Of a stretch of DNA of 64,000 nt, positions 1 to 6,916 are shown one piece after another. The DNA is from Bacteroidaceae bacterium (lineage in GTDB: Bacteria > Bacteroidota > Bacteroidia > Bacteroidales > Bacteroidaceae), in NCBI GenBank assembly GCA_017470425.1, contig JAFUYT010000017.1, forward strand, positions 1-64,000, in the 5' to 3' direction. The translations under genes were made by a program, and so were the position numbers. Below the pieces are notes generated by a model. It searched no databases and was not told where the DNA came from. It saw nothing but the letters and a program-made list of their open reading frames with translations. Each line of letters begins with the position of its first letter. Position 1 is the stretch's first letter.

Positions 1-118
1 CTCCACCCATTACAAGTCCGCAACTTTCCATAACCTTCTGCCGTGCTTCTTCTCTGTTTTCGGCTTCCACCGTGAAAACTCCCGTGAACACAAAACGGGT
101 TGGTACTTGATATTTCAT
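1..118 (-). CDS. Partial CDS: N-terminus of small accessory protein, function unknown
   Basis: An ATG at 118 on the minus strand opens a frame that stays open for 39 codons to the window edge and begins MKYQVPTRFVF. The visible part reads like one beta-rich domain followed by a charged helix (VEAENREEARQK). It is the last of a co-directional minus-strand run of small genes (2150 down to 1), so it is probably cotranscribed with them. I do not recognise the family. Small genes of this kind are common in Bacteroidales conjugative elements. The C-terminus lies outside the window. Confidence 0.6.
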   Translation of the reverse strand, partial: MKYQVPTRFVFTGVFTVEAENREEARQKVMESCGLVMGG

Positions 119-174
119 CTTCTTTTTTGTTGTTAGTGGTGGGAATGGCTATGCACTCCCACCTTGGTTAATAC

Positions 175-411
175 TTATGCGTGATAGAAGTCTGCCTCCA
201 CTACTTCTGAGGCCAGTCCGCCAATGTCGGGATAATGGCTGAAATATGGCTCATTGATGCCTGCCCATTCAACATAATAGCCGCCTTTGCAGTTGGTGTC
301 AATGAATGACTGAACAAGTTCCGTGTCCATATCATTCAGCCCGCTGAAATCTCCGTTCTCAATCGCTGCTATCGCCCATGTGGGGATGGTGAATCTGTCA
401 ATGTACTGCAT
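175..411 (-). CDS. Small acidic hypothetical protein, mobile-element type
   Basis: A 78-residue acidic protein with no signal peptide and no membrane segment. It opens with an aromatic, Pro-rich stretch (FTIPTWAIAAIENGDFSGL), then an acidic helix and a C-terminal Gly/Tyr-rich part. This layout resembles small DUF6926-like proteins often found on Bacteroidales mobile elements. The assignment is from memory of the family and is weak. It lies between the partial gene at 1-118 and the 84-residue protein at 431-685, all on the minus strand with short gaps, which suggests one transcript. No function can be given. Confidence 0.6.
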   Translation of the reverse strand: MQYIDRFTIPTWAIAAIENGDFSGLNDMDTELVQSFIDTNCKGGYYVEWAGINEPYFSHYPDIGGLASEVVEADFYHA

Positions 412-430
412 AATGTTCTCTGATTAGGGG

Positions 431-685
431 TTAAAACTCAACTATCATCAGTCTGTTCTCCATTACCTGCTCATTGTAGGGGCATACCTGCTTTACCCAC
501 AGGTGTCCCTTGCCAAAGCCCCATGTTAGGTGTTTCTGATAAAGGCTTTTGAATGGGGTGAAGTCGAGCGCTACCTCCAACTCCCTACGGGTCTTGGCAA
601 GCATAAGGAGATTCATGAACTTGATGATAACTGCTGCGGTGTCGTTGTCCCACTCGCAAATAGTGCTCTCTAATGTTACTTTCAT
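431..685 (-). CDS. Hypothetical 84-residue protein
   Basis: A minus-strand frame of 84 codons beginning MKVTLESTICEW. It is a soluble protein with a predicted central helix (AAVIIKFMNLLMLAKTRRELE) and a Trp/Gly-rich C-terminal half. It starts 36 bases after the RadC-like gene ends and belongs to the same run. No family was recognised. The position in the accessory operon and an uninterrupted frame are the only support. Confidence 0.5.
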   Translation of the reverse strand: MKVTLESTICEWDNDTAAVIIKFMNLLMLAKTRRELEVALDFTPFKSLYQKHLTWGFGKGHLWVKQVCPYNEQVMENRLMIVEF

Positions 686-721
686 AATGATGATGTGTTT
701 GAATGTGAATATTGTTGATGA

Positions 722-1423
722 TTATAGTTTACCCTCTTCTCTATACGACATGTATGCTCCGTCACATACGATAACATGGTCAAGGAGAAAAATGCGCATC
801 AGTTGGCAGGCATCCTTGATGGCTTTCGTGAGTTGGTCGTCTTGTCTGCTGGGGTGCGTGTTTCCGCTGGGGTGGTCGTGGGCTAATGCTATGATGGTGG
901 CATTGCAGAGTACCGCTTCACGCATAATGATACGGATGTCAACAGCGGTTTCAGTCAGTCCACCTCGGCTAATTGGCATTGCCTTAATGAGTTTGTAGGA
1001 CTGGTTGAGGTACATCACCCAAAACTCCTCCACTTCGAGGTCTGCCATACATGGGTGCATATACTCATAGATAGCCGTTGCAGTCGAGAGGGTAGGCTTC
1101 AATCCTACTGCGGCTTTCTGCCTACGCTTGCCCAACTCGATTGCGGCTTGTATCTTGCAGGCGGTGAACGTACCAACTCCCTCAACGTCGGTCAACTCAT
1201 CGAAACGTGCCTTGCCCAATGTGTTGAGGTTATGGTCGAACCTCTTCAGCATGTGCTGCGCTACGTCAATGGCTGAATACTGCTGCGTACCGCTGCCTAT
1301 CAGAATACTGATTAGTTCGGAGTCGGATAGGCTCTCTACACCCATATCCTGTAGTTTGTCACTTGGTCTGTCTGTCGGTGCCCAGTTCTTGATACTGAGT
1401 CGAATGCTTGTTGCTGTGTTCAT
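722..1423 (-). CDS. RadC-like JAB/MPN-domain protein
   Basis: A 233-residue protein with the two-part layout of the RadC family. The N-terminal helical part (residues about 20-100) holds SDSELISILIGSG and a helix-hairpin-helix-like VEGVGTFTACKIQAA. The C-terminal JAB/MPN domain has the metal-site motif H182-x-H184-x10-D195 in HDHPSG...SRQDD, matching the canonical HNHPSG...SxxD. Despite its name the family is not firmly tied to DNA repair. RadC-like genes are frequent on Bacteroidota mobile elements, where they sit near transfer genes. It follows the phosphoribosyltransferase gene by 2 bases, so the two are translationally close. The start at 1423 is the first ATG of the frame and gives full family length. 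Confidence 0.88.
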   Translation of the reverse strand: MNTATSIRLSIKNWAPTDRPSDKLQDMGVESLSDSELISILIGSGTQQYSAIDVAQHMLKRFDHNLNTLGKARFDELTDVEGVGTFTACKIQAAIELGKRRQKAAVGLKPTLSTATAIYEYMHPCMADLEVEEFWVMYLNQSYKLIKAMPISRGGLTETAVDIRIIMREAVLCNATIIALAHDHPSGNTHPSRQDDQLTKAIKDACQLMRIFLLDHVIVCDGAYMSYREEGKL

Positions 1424-1425
1424 AA

Positions 1426-1959
1426 TCAGTTGTATTGATAATTTGATGTTCTACGATAACTTTTTGTCTTGGCGAGAAAGAGCGTCATTCTTACGTCTGC
1501 ACCTGCCTTTTGCATCTGCTCAATGAATGCGTTGGCGGTGGCACAAGTCGTACAGATGTCGTCAATCAGCAGGACACGCTTGCCGTTGAAGTAGTCGGTG
1601 TCTATCTGCACGTTGCTATCCTGGTCGTGCTTCTTGCTGATATGCACTTTCTCACGCTTGCCTACGACTTGGATATGCTCGAAGCCATTGATAGCCTTGC
1701 ACTTTGCGCAAACTGAGGCGGAGAAACGCTTGTATCTGCGCTTGTTGGTCTGTTCACAACTGGCAGGGATGCAAACGATGATGGTGTCGGTCAAGTCCAT
1801 CGGTGCGAGTGTCCTTGCCACAAGGTCGGCAGCCCACTTGGTGGCATAGCGTCTGCCCTGCTTGAAGTCGAGCAAGTGGCGCATGTCCTCCTGTGTGTCG
1901 AAGTCTGCCTTGCGCATATAGCGTTGCGGGGTGTACTGCATAATGGCGTATTTGAGCAT
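1426..1959 (-). CDS. ComF-like phosphoribosyltransferase-domain protein
   Basis: The C-terminal half carries the PRPP-loop signature of type I phosphoribosyltransferases, VLLIDDICTTCATANAF, where two acidic residues precede the loop. The usual Gly in the TTG of the loop is Cys here. A preceding VCIPAS stretch matches the substrate-side strand of ComF-type proteins. I place the start at the ATG at 1959, giving 177 residues, not at 2085. An upstream small gene occupies 1974-2150 on the same strand and ends 14 bases before this ATG. ComF-like proteins are linked to DNA uptake. On Bacteroidota mobile elements similar genes travel beside RadC-like genes, as here. The actual substrate is unknown. 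Confidence 0.78.
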   Translation of the reverse strand: MLKYAIMQYTPQRYMRKADFDTQEDMRHLLDFKQGRRYATKWAADLVARTLAPMDLTDTIIVCIPASCEQTNKRRYKRFSASVCAKCKAINGFEHIQVVGKREKVHISKKHDQDSNVQIDTDYFNGKRVLLIDDICTTCATANAFIEQMQKAGADVRMTLFLAKTKSYRRTSNYQYN

Positions 1960-1973
1960 ATCAGTATGGGGTG

Positions 1974-2150
1974 TTAGAGGATGATACGTGTGAGGTATAG
2001 CATCGTCCAGAAAGCGGCTCTGACAAGCCATAGGACGAGGTTCACTACTGCCCTGAAGCAATACCACAGGATGCGGACTGCCCACAGGAGGATGCGGTAT
2101 GAGACGAAGCAGATAACCGCTGTTGTTGTCAATGTGATGTTGTATGCCAT
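1974..2150 (-). CDS. Small (58-residue) membrane protein
   Basis: Translating the minus strand from the ATG at 2150 gives 58 residues ending at a TAA at 1974-1976. It begins MAYNITLTTTAVICF and is almost wholly hydrophobic, with aromatic and scattered Arg residues (ILLWAVRILWYCFRAV) and one or two membrane-spanning segments. It ends 14 bases before the phosphoribosyltransferase start, which is what decides that start. I see no other gene that could use this stretch. Small membrane genes at the head of such operons are typical of conjugative elements. No specific function can be assigned. Confidence 0.6.
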   Translation of the reverse strand: MAYNITLTTTAVICFVSYRILLWAVRILWYCFRAVVNLVLWLVRAAFWTMLYLTRIIL

Positions 2151-2841
2151 AATCTTTAATTTTTATTTGTGGATCCAGGAGCTGTGAAGTGAAGTTCCTA
2201 ATGAACTAATTCCGTTTCCTCGAATCCACCGTTTTTTTTCAGCGTCTTCCTATCGCCGTTTGTTCGTTCCTGCGGCCCCCTGAAAGGTAGCAGAATTGGA
2301 TTCGCAAAGTTTTTTCGGTGAAATACTACCCCCTTGCGGGTGTGGAGATTTCGCCGAAACCCCTTGGGGCATGAAACTTTGCCATTCCAATTTGCGTTTT
2401 ACCTTTGCCGCTGGAACGATCAAACATCAGGCGACAGGAAGACAAAATGCGGTGGTTCGGGAAACGGATTACGCGCCATTGCCCCCCCCTCTTTCGTGTT
2501 CGTGGCAGCGAACCATACAAAGGGCTGATTAGGTCATCGGCAGACGATTGATAGAGTTGATTGGGGACGCTTCGCCATTGGCGACTTGTGTATGAGGTTT
2601 TTGAGTGATTGTTTTCGCAAAAGCCTACCAAAAACAAAGCGGAGGGGGTTAGAGGAATCTGGCAGTCCTGCCTACAAGGTTCATCCTTGCAAGAAAGACC
2701 GTCAGTTTCCTCCCCTCCACTAACAGTCGTGCGTGTTTGTCTGCTTATCAGTGGCTTGGCACCGATTAGTGGAGAAACTTGCACGACGACAGACAATGTG
2801 CTTTTGCGACGGTCGGATGTGCTTTTCTAGTATGTGTGACT

Positions 2842-3030
2842 TTGCGAATGCCTACCAACAGAAAAGGGGACAGCCACAGATAAGTGTGCAGCGTCGGCAG
2901 AATCGAACTTGTTCATTCTGACGGTGGTACTCTTAGATGCGGTTATTCCCCAGACAGCCCGAAGATGTCATTTGCTCGTCGGATGAGTGCTTCGGGCGGC
3001 GACACTCGCATTCGCAACTGAACATTGGGC
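2842..3030 (+). repeat. Direct repeat copy A (about 190 bp)
   Basis: This copy begins ttgcgaatgcctacca and ends near cattcgcaac. It matches copy B at 3353-3541 along its whole length, with scattered substitutions and small indels. Shared blocks include gaagatgtcat, tgctcgtcggatga and cattcgcaac. Confidence 0.75.
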
Positions 3031-3352
3031 TGGTCAAGTCATCTTCCAAGCCATTGGCCTTGAAATGACAATCACGATGCAATGGGCTTACGCTCCCTTG
3101 TAAATCAGGAAAGTCCGCCTCTTCGGATGGAGGATAGGAATGTGTTGGCTGACTCCCTGCAAACATCGTCGCAATCACGGATTGCATCAATGTTTGTACG
3201 GAGCCTGCCGACTTGTTCCCCTTCATCCATGACAGCCGTATGTGACCGTCTTTTGCATAGCGAAGACTTTCGCCATCCGAAAGACGGCCTTATACGGCGA
3301 AGTCTAACCACTTTCCTGACCTGACCTTAGAGCTGTCCAAGCCAGCGTGGCC

Positions 3353-3541
3353 TTGCGAATGCCTACCAAAAGAAAGGGGAACAATGCCGATGAAGTGTGC
3401 ATCGTCGGCTGTAGAATCGTATTCTATCAGTCGGTGGCACTCTGCATCAGCATTATTCCCCCAGATAGTCGGAAGATGTCATCTGCTCGTCGGATGACTG
3501 CTTCTGACGGCGACAATCGCATTCGCAACCAAATTATGGGC
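3353..3541 (+). repeat. Direct repeat copy B (about 190 bp)
   Basis: Second copy of the repeat at 2842-3030, in the same orientation, about 510 bp away. The divergence pattern is spread evenly, as in an old duplication, and neither copy keeps a shared open frame. Confidence 0.75.
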
Positions 3542-3626
3542 AATCTTAGCCAAAGTCTCAAAAGTTAAAAAGTGCGGTCAATATATAATTTTTAGGCTTT
3601 TGTATTGTCAGTTTGAATATATTTTT

Positions 3627-3636
3627 GTACCTTTGT
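3627..3636 (+). promoter_or_regulatory. Orphan promoter / CTnDOT-type attachment-like site
   Basis: gtacctttgt contains a perfect -7 box TACCTTTG with AT-rich upstream DNA, but only a 7-codon frame (ATG at 3643) follows on the plus strand. It also differs by one base from GTAnnTTTGC, the core of attachment sites used by CTnDOT-family integrases. It lies where accessory genes on the left give way to the toxin-antitoxin array. Confidence 0.4.
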
Positions 3637-3801
3637 AGCGCAAATGAGGTCGATAAAGAGTTATTGATATTCACGCAAATCGCGGAGAATTTTGAACTTC
3701 TGTAAGTAACTAATTCGTAACCTCTCCTTTTTATTGGCTTTTGACGCTATTGAAAGTCAAATAGTTATAAAAAACATATGGTTTACCTGCGTTAAGGGTA
3801 G

Positions 3802-3832
3802 AAAAAAGCTCTCCGGCGGTGGCGGAGAGGCT
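3802..3832 (-). terminator. Rho-independent terminator of the ATPase-STAS operon
   Basis: Read on the minus strand, a stem agcctctccgcc / ggcggtggcggag-type hairpin (agcctctcc pairing with ggagagct) is followed by six T. It lies 170 bases beyond the STAS-like gene. Near-identical hairpins follow two of the MNT-HEPN modules (5915-5947 and 6771-6801). Confidence 0.75.
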
Positions 3833-3848
3833 GAAGATATGGACAGAA

Positions 3849-3882
3849 ACAAGAATCTAAGCGGACGCTTCTGTCTGTATGT
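3849..3882 (-). repeat. 34-bp intergenic repeat R1
   Basis: One of four copies (also 4985-5018, 5965-5998, 6818-6851) of a 34-bp sequence beginning acaagaatcta on the plus strand. The centre is the dyad aagcg-ga-cgctt. It sits between the last gene of a module and its terminator hairpin. Confidence 0.85.
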
Positions 3883-4000
3883 CTATTTGTCGTTTATGCC
3901 ATAGGCAACACTTTGGTTAATGGTTAATGGTTCTTGAAGTATCAAGCGAGCAAGCGCGAGTGAAGAGTTAAGGGTTGTACGCCTAGGCGGCGTTGAAGAA

Positions 4001-4297
4001 TTATGCGACAGCTAAGGCTTCCATTCTGCGTTTTAGGGCCAAGGCTATGTTTTTACGAGCAAAGTCGTTGAGGCCACTGAAGGTGGTGCGTTGTTTCAGT
4101 TCGTCAAGAGATATTGAGAGAAGCATCTTGGCGATGCACTCATCAGCGAAGGAGTTGGAGACGACATCTACGCCCTCGAAATCAAGGCGCACTTTCTCGT
4201 CGCCTTGTATGAGTGGCCAGAGCTGCTCGCGCACTTTCTCGCCTAACTGACGCGTGCCGAGATACTCACCGAAGTCTCTAAATCGGAATGTAATCAT
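4001..4297 (-). CDS. STAS-like DUF4325 protein
   Basis: A 98-residue soluble protein. The core RLDFEGVDVVSNSFADE (residues about 37-54) is the signature of the DUF4325 STAS-like family, where a Ser in the SNSFADE turn corresponds to the phosphorylated Ser of anti-sigma-factor antagonists such as SpoIIAA. The upstream partner, 16 bases away, is a histidine-kinase-type ATPase. By analogy with SpoIIAA/SpoIIAB, the ATPase could phosphorylate or bind this protein. That role is inferred. The pair is found widely as an accessory two-gene unit of unknown purpose. The operon ends at the terminator at 3802-3832. Confidence 0.8.
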   Translation of the reverse strand: MITFRFRDFGEYLGTRQLGEKVREQLWPLIQGDEKVRLDFEGVDVVSNSFADECIAKMLLSISLDELKQRTTFSGLNDFARKNIALALKRRMEALAVA

Positions 4298-4313
4298 AGC
4301 GTACTATATTTAA

Positions 4314-4967
4314 TCACCACAACTCGTCTAGGTCGGACGTGTCGATGAATGTTTCATTAAATTCAGCTTCAGCATCTGTTCGGTTCTCAAGGATGCTGTT
4401 GGGATCTATTTCCCTATCTGTGTGAAGTTCGAAGTAGATGATGGTGCCTTGCCACAGTGGCGCGTCAAGGACTTCTTCTTTCTCTCCGTCAGTCCGCAAG
4501 AGGTGCCGGCCTGAATGCACCTCCATCTCTACGCCTGCATTCTTGATGAGGCAAGAGGTTGAATAGAGACCAAATCCCATGCCTTTACCATCGGTTACCT
4601 TATTCCTCAAGCATTGTCGAATGGCCTCTGCCTCTGTGATATTTTTATAGGCTTCGTTCTCCGAAAGGGACTCGCGAATGCCCATACCATCATCGGCAAC
4701 CAAAAGCTTAATGCAGGAGCGTGAAGGTTCGTGGTGCAATAGAACCGTACCAGTCTTCTTGCCGGAATGAGTCAGCACATTGTCCAAAATCTCATAGAAA
4801 CAGTAACTGAGCAGCTGCAGCACGCCTAATTCTATGTCAGGCGAATTCTTCAGCGTCTTGACTATATCAACATAGACAACATAGATGTTCTCATTGTCGA
4901 ACACCTCGATGGTCGGCAATGAGGAACAATCCTTGAAATATTTTTGAAGTAAATTGTCTATATTCAT
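4314..4967 (-). CDS. GHKL-type ATPase paired with STAS-like protein
   Basis: A 217-residue soluble protein with a histidine-kinase-like ATPase fold. The N box is EILDNVLTHS (residues about 59-68), the G1 box is VADDGMGI (about 92-99), and the G2 box is GKGMGFGLYS (about 127-136). It has no sensor, phosphoacceptor helix or membrane segment, so it is not a standard sensor kinase. It is closer in layout to anti-sigma-factor kinases. An acidic C-terminal tail (FIDTSDLDELW) follows. No -7 box is obvious ahead of the ATG at 4967, and repeat R2 lies just upstream without a terminator, so it may be read through from the MNT-HEPN module at 5835-5112. Confidence 0.82.
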   Translation of the reverse strand: MNIDNLLQKYFKDCSSLPTIEVFDNENIYVVYVDIVKTLKNSPDIELGVLQLLSYCFYEILDNVLTHSGKKTGTVLLHHEPSRSCIKLLVADDGMGIRESLSENEAYKNITEAEAIRQCLRNKVTDGKGMGFGLYSTSCLIKNAGVEMEVHSGRHLLRTDGEKEEVLDAPLWQGTIIYFELHTDREIDPNSILENRTDAEAEFNETFIDTSDLDELW

Positions 4968-4984
4968 TTGATGTGTCTATTAAT

Positions 4985-5018
4985 ACAAGAATCTAAGCGG
5001 ACGCTTCTGTCTGTATGT
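4985..5018 (-). repeat. 34-bp intergenic repeat R2, lacking the terminator hairpin
   Basis: Identical to R1 over 34 bp. Unlike R1, R3 and R4 it is not followed on the minus strand by the terminator hairpin; the ATPase start lies 17 bases on. The flanking tttattgcataaac stretch also recurs beside R4. Confidence 0.85.
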
Positions 5019-5111
5019 GATTTATTGGTTTATTGCATAAACAGTTTAAGGGGTTTAAGAAGTTTAATGTTTAAAGGAAATGCCTGACTGGCTTATCGAC
5101 AAAAGAAAGAA

Positions 5112-5522
5112 CTACTTTGTACTCTTCTCGGAGATATAGTCCTTTATCTTTTCTATAAGCTGGCGAGTCGGGATAATTAAATTTTCGACATCATTCTGGT
5201 CAATATCGATCGAGCAGTTATAGTCTCCATCTTCACGCAGCTGCTGAAGCTGAGAATAAAGCTTTCCGTCGGCAATAGTAAAGACTCCTGTTTTGACATA
5301 GAAAAGACTAAACTTATGTACTGCTCCACGATGTGTCCCAACCTCGTGTTTATCTGTGATGAGCAGAGCGCAAACGGCATGGAACAAAGCATAGTATAGA
5401 CGGTTGGCAGCCAAACTCCACAGACTATTCTGAAGTAGGACTTCCAACTCGGCAAACATCTTTGTCACTTTTTCGAGTTGTAGAGTGACAAGCACGTATC
5501 GTTCTTCTTCTCTAAGACTCAT
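5112..5522 (-). CDS. HEPN-domain protein (toxin partner of MNT)
   Basis: A 136-residue all-helical protein of the HEPN superfamily (UPF0332-like subgroup). The diagnostic helix is AANRLYYALFHAVCALL (residues about 37-53), with a later REDGDYNCSI turn in place of the RxxxxH RNase motif of HepT. It overlaps the end of the nucleotidyltransferase gene by 11 bases, the usual arrangement of MNT-HEPN pairs. Because the classic RNase motif is not evident, it may be a non-toxic or differently acting HEPN. Next to it is the second 34-bp repeat. Confidence 0.82.
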   Translation of the reverse strand: MSLREEERYVLVTLQLEKVTKMFAELEVLLQNSLWSLAANRLYYALFHAVCALLITDKHEVGTHRGAVHKFSLFYVKTGVFTIADGKLYSQLQQLREDGDYNCSIDIDQNDVENLIIPTRQLIEKIKDYISEKSTK

Positions 5523-5835
5523 ATAGCAGTTGTTTATCTTCTTCTACATTATAATAGAACATGGTGTGAGGGCCATTATACCACATACTTTTTGTGAAAC
5601 TGCGTGCACTGATGTCCTCGCCTATGTTCCAGCCTAACTCAATAAACGGGAAACAGTAATTGTCAAAATCACCCGCTTCACGATGGGGCTTATTCAGAAG
5701 AATAAGCAGATCCCAGTCAGAATCCTTGTGAGCATCGCCGCGTGCGCGTGAACCATAAAGTAATAGAGAGGCTCCTTTAGGAAGGGTCTCTTTGGCAACA
5801 TTACGGATGTCATCTAGAACCTGTTTCTGGGTCAT
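5512..5835 (-). CDS. Minimal nucleotidyltransferase (MNT), antitoxin-type
   Basis: The pol-beta-type nucleotidyltransferase signature is clear in YGSRARGDAHKDSDWDLLIL: the GS turn, followed by D-x-D in SDWDLL that binds Mg2+. MNT proteins of this size neutralise HEPN toxins by adding AMP units to them (known for MntA/HepT); this pair is of the looser UPF0332 type. The start is fixed at the ATG at 5835. The in-frame TTG further up (5856) lies inside the -7 box TACCTTTG (minus strand, 5854-5861) and cannot be in the transcript. Length is 107 residues. Confidence 0.85.
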   Translation of the reverse strand: MTQKQVLDDIRNVAKETLPKGASLLLYGSRARGDAHKDSDWDLLILLNKPHREAGDFDNYCFPFIELGWNIGEDISARSFTKSMWYNGPHTMFYYNVEEDKQLLYES

Positions 5836-5914
5836 AAATAAGTTTCTGTGCCACAAAGGTAGCGATGTTTTATGTACCCTCCAAAAGAATTGTCATTTAT
5901 TTGACTTTTAGCCA

Positions 5915-5947
5915 CAAAAAAGCCTCTCCAAAGGTGGCGGAGAGGCT
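5915..5947 (-). terminator. Terminator of the first HepT/MNT module
   Basis: On the minus strand, agcctctccgccacctttggagaggct forms a 9-bp stem followed by a T run. It is shared in sequence with the hairpins at 3802-3832 and 6771-6801. Confidence 0.75.
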
Positions 5948-5964
5948 GTATTTATAAGGCAGAA

Positions 5965-5998
5965 ACAAGAATCTAAGCGGACGCTTCTGCCTGTATGT
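5965..5998 (-). repeat. 34-bp intergenic repeat R3
   Basis: Third copy of the 34-bp repeat, with one mismatch to R1 and R2. It sits between the HepT stop at 6020 and the terminator at 5915-5947. Confidence 0.85.
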
Positions 5999-6019
5999 CG
6001 ATATGTCGTTTAGTGTAAT

Positions 6020-6361
6020 TTATAAGTTCAATTTTGTTTGTTCCCACTCGTCCCAATTGGTTTCGGTGAGATAACGAACCACTTGTTCGCGGAGTTCTGG
6101 TATATTGTTCTTGACCACATCCCAAACTACGATATCATCAATCTGGAAATACTCATGAACAATGTAATTTCTCATCCCTTTTACCATCTTCCATGGCGTG
6201 TTTGGATGATTCTGTTGAAAGGCCTGTGTGAGCATATTGGCAGCTTCTCCAATAATCTCTATATTCTTCACGACTGCATAATACATCATATCATCAGACA
6301 CTAAATCTTCATAAGACTTATCTGATGTGTATCGAAGGATGCGATCAATTGCAGTCTTCAT
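6020..6361 (-). CDS. hepT: HepT-type HEPN RNase toxin (DUF86)
   Basis: A 113-residue helical protein with the HepT active motif R-x4-H-x-Y in RNYIVHEY (residues about 83-90), which forms the RNase site in the HEPN dimer, and the family stretch KNIEIIGEAANML. It lies 23 bases after the MNT antitoxin gene on the same strand. The frame upstream of the ATG at 6361 contains no alternative start before a stop, so the start is secure even though the N-terminal helix is slightly short for the family. It is predicted to cleave RNA unless modified by the partner MNT. The active-site residues are intact. Confidence 0.88.
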   Translation of the reverse strand: MKTAIDRILRYTSDKSYEDLVSDDMMYYAVVKNIEIIGEAANMLTQAFQQNHPNTPWKMVKGMRNYIVHEYFQIDDIVVWDVVKNNIPELREQVVRYLTETNWDEWEQTKLNL

Positions 6362-6384
6362 GTGCTCTAATTCGCTCGCGATCT

Positions 6385-6681
6385 TTAAGCGGTTCTCTCA
6401 TATATTAGCTTCTTATCATGTTCGGCGCTCTCACGGGCAAATGGAGCTAATGTTCGATCGGACACAAGATCTACATCACGCCCCAATAAAACTCTTAAAT
6501 CCTCGAACATTCCGAAAAAGCGCAAACCAATAGGTTGACTATAATCTAAGGCAACAAGGATATCCACATCGCTGTCGGGCCGTTCCTCGCCACGTGAGTA
6601 GGAGCCAAAGAGCCAAGCCTTCAGGACGGGTTGTGTCTTGAAGTACTCTGCTATTTTCTGGGTCATTGCTTCAGTACTCAT
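6385..6681 (-). CDS. mntA: MntA-type nucleotidyltransferase antitoxin
   Basis: A 98-residue minimal nucleotidyltransferase. The signature FGSYSRGEERPDSDVDILV includes the GS loop and the D-x-D metal pair, with a third acidic position in GRDVDLV. This is the layout of MntA, which AMPylates the tyrosine of the HepT motif and so blocks the toxin. It is the first gene of its module. The -7 box TATCTTTG on the minus strand (6708-6715) leaves a 27-base leader. Its promoter region is copied exactly in the next module at 7631-7660. Confidence 0.88.
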   Translation of the reverse strand: MSTEAMTQKIAEYFKTQPVLKAWLFGSYSRGEERPDSDVDILVALDYSQPIGLRFFGMFEDLRVLLGRDVDLVSDRTLAPFARESAEHDKKLIYERTA

Positions 6682-6700
6682 AGGCGTTATTCATCGGTTT

Positions 6701-6730
6701 CTCGCTACAAAGATACGTATGTTTGGGGAT
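6701..6730 (-). promoter_or_regulatory. Promoter repeat of MNT-HepT module 2
   Basis: A 30-bp block starting ctcgctacaaag on the plus strand contains, on the minus strand, the -7 box TATCTTTG (6708-6715). The identical 30 bp occurs at 7631-7660 ahead of module 3. Confidence 0.8.
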
Positions 6731-6770
6731 TTGGCAAAGGGAAAGAGGCATTTATTTTGCGTAAGGGTAG

Positions 6771-6801
6771 AAAAAAGCTCTCCAGTGGTGGCGGAGAGGC
6801 T
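6771..6801 (-). terminator. Terminator of MNT-HepT module 3
   Basis: Hairpin with agcctctcc and ggagagct arms plus a T run on the minus strand. The adjoining ggtagaaaaaagctctcc stretch is the same as at 3797-3814, so terminator and flank were copied together. Confidence 0.75.
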
Positions 6802-6817
6802 GAAGATATGGGCGGGG

Positions 6818-6851
6818 ACAAGAATCTAAGCGGACACTTGTGTCTGTATGT
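6818..6851 (-). repeat. 34-bp intergenic repeat R4
   Basis: Fourth copy of the 34-bp repeat, with two substitutions that fall in the central dyad (cggacact in place of cggacgct). Confidence 0.8.
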
Positions 6852-6916
6852 CGTTGTTACTGGTTTTATTGCATAAACGGTTTAAGAGTTGATGGATTAA
6901 ATGTTGACACACCAAA

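Larger units (their letters stand above)
2151..3590. other. 1.4-kb stretch without convincing genes, repeat-bearing
   Basis: Several open frames cross this stretch on both strands, but none has a promoter, a recognisable protein family or a start with support. It contains a stem-loop near 2311-2356 (ttcggtgaaat pairing with atttcgccgaa), interlocked inverted motifs around 2717-2790 (ccactaa/ttagtgg and gtcgtgc/gcacgac), and the two copies of a 190-bp direct repeat. Such structured gene-free DNA next to the end of a conjugative-type gene set could be a transfer origin, a regulatory RNA locus or the end of the element. The sequence alone does not decide. Confidence 0.5.

Noticed and set aside
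2326-2796. 156-codon minus-strand frame in the gene-free region
   Set aside because: No promoter, no ribosome-binding signal and no recognised family. Composition is irregular and the region is full of repeats and inverted motifs.
5836-5856. TTG start for the first MNT protein
   Set aside because: It lies within the -7 promoter box, so it cannot be transcribed.
3849-6851. Integron attC sites between toxin-antitoxin cassettes
   Set aside because: The 34-bp repeat lacks the GTTRRRY/RYYYAAC core pair and paired L/R boxes of attC. No integrase is in the window.
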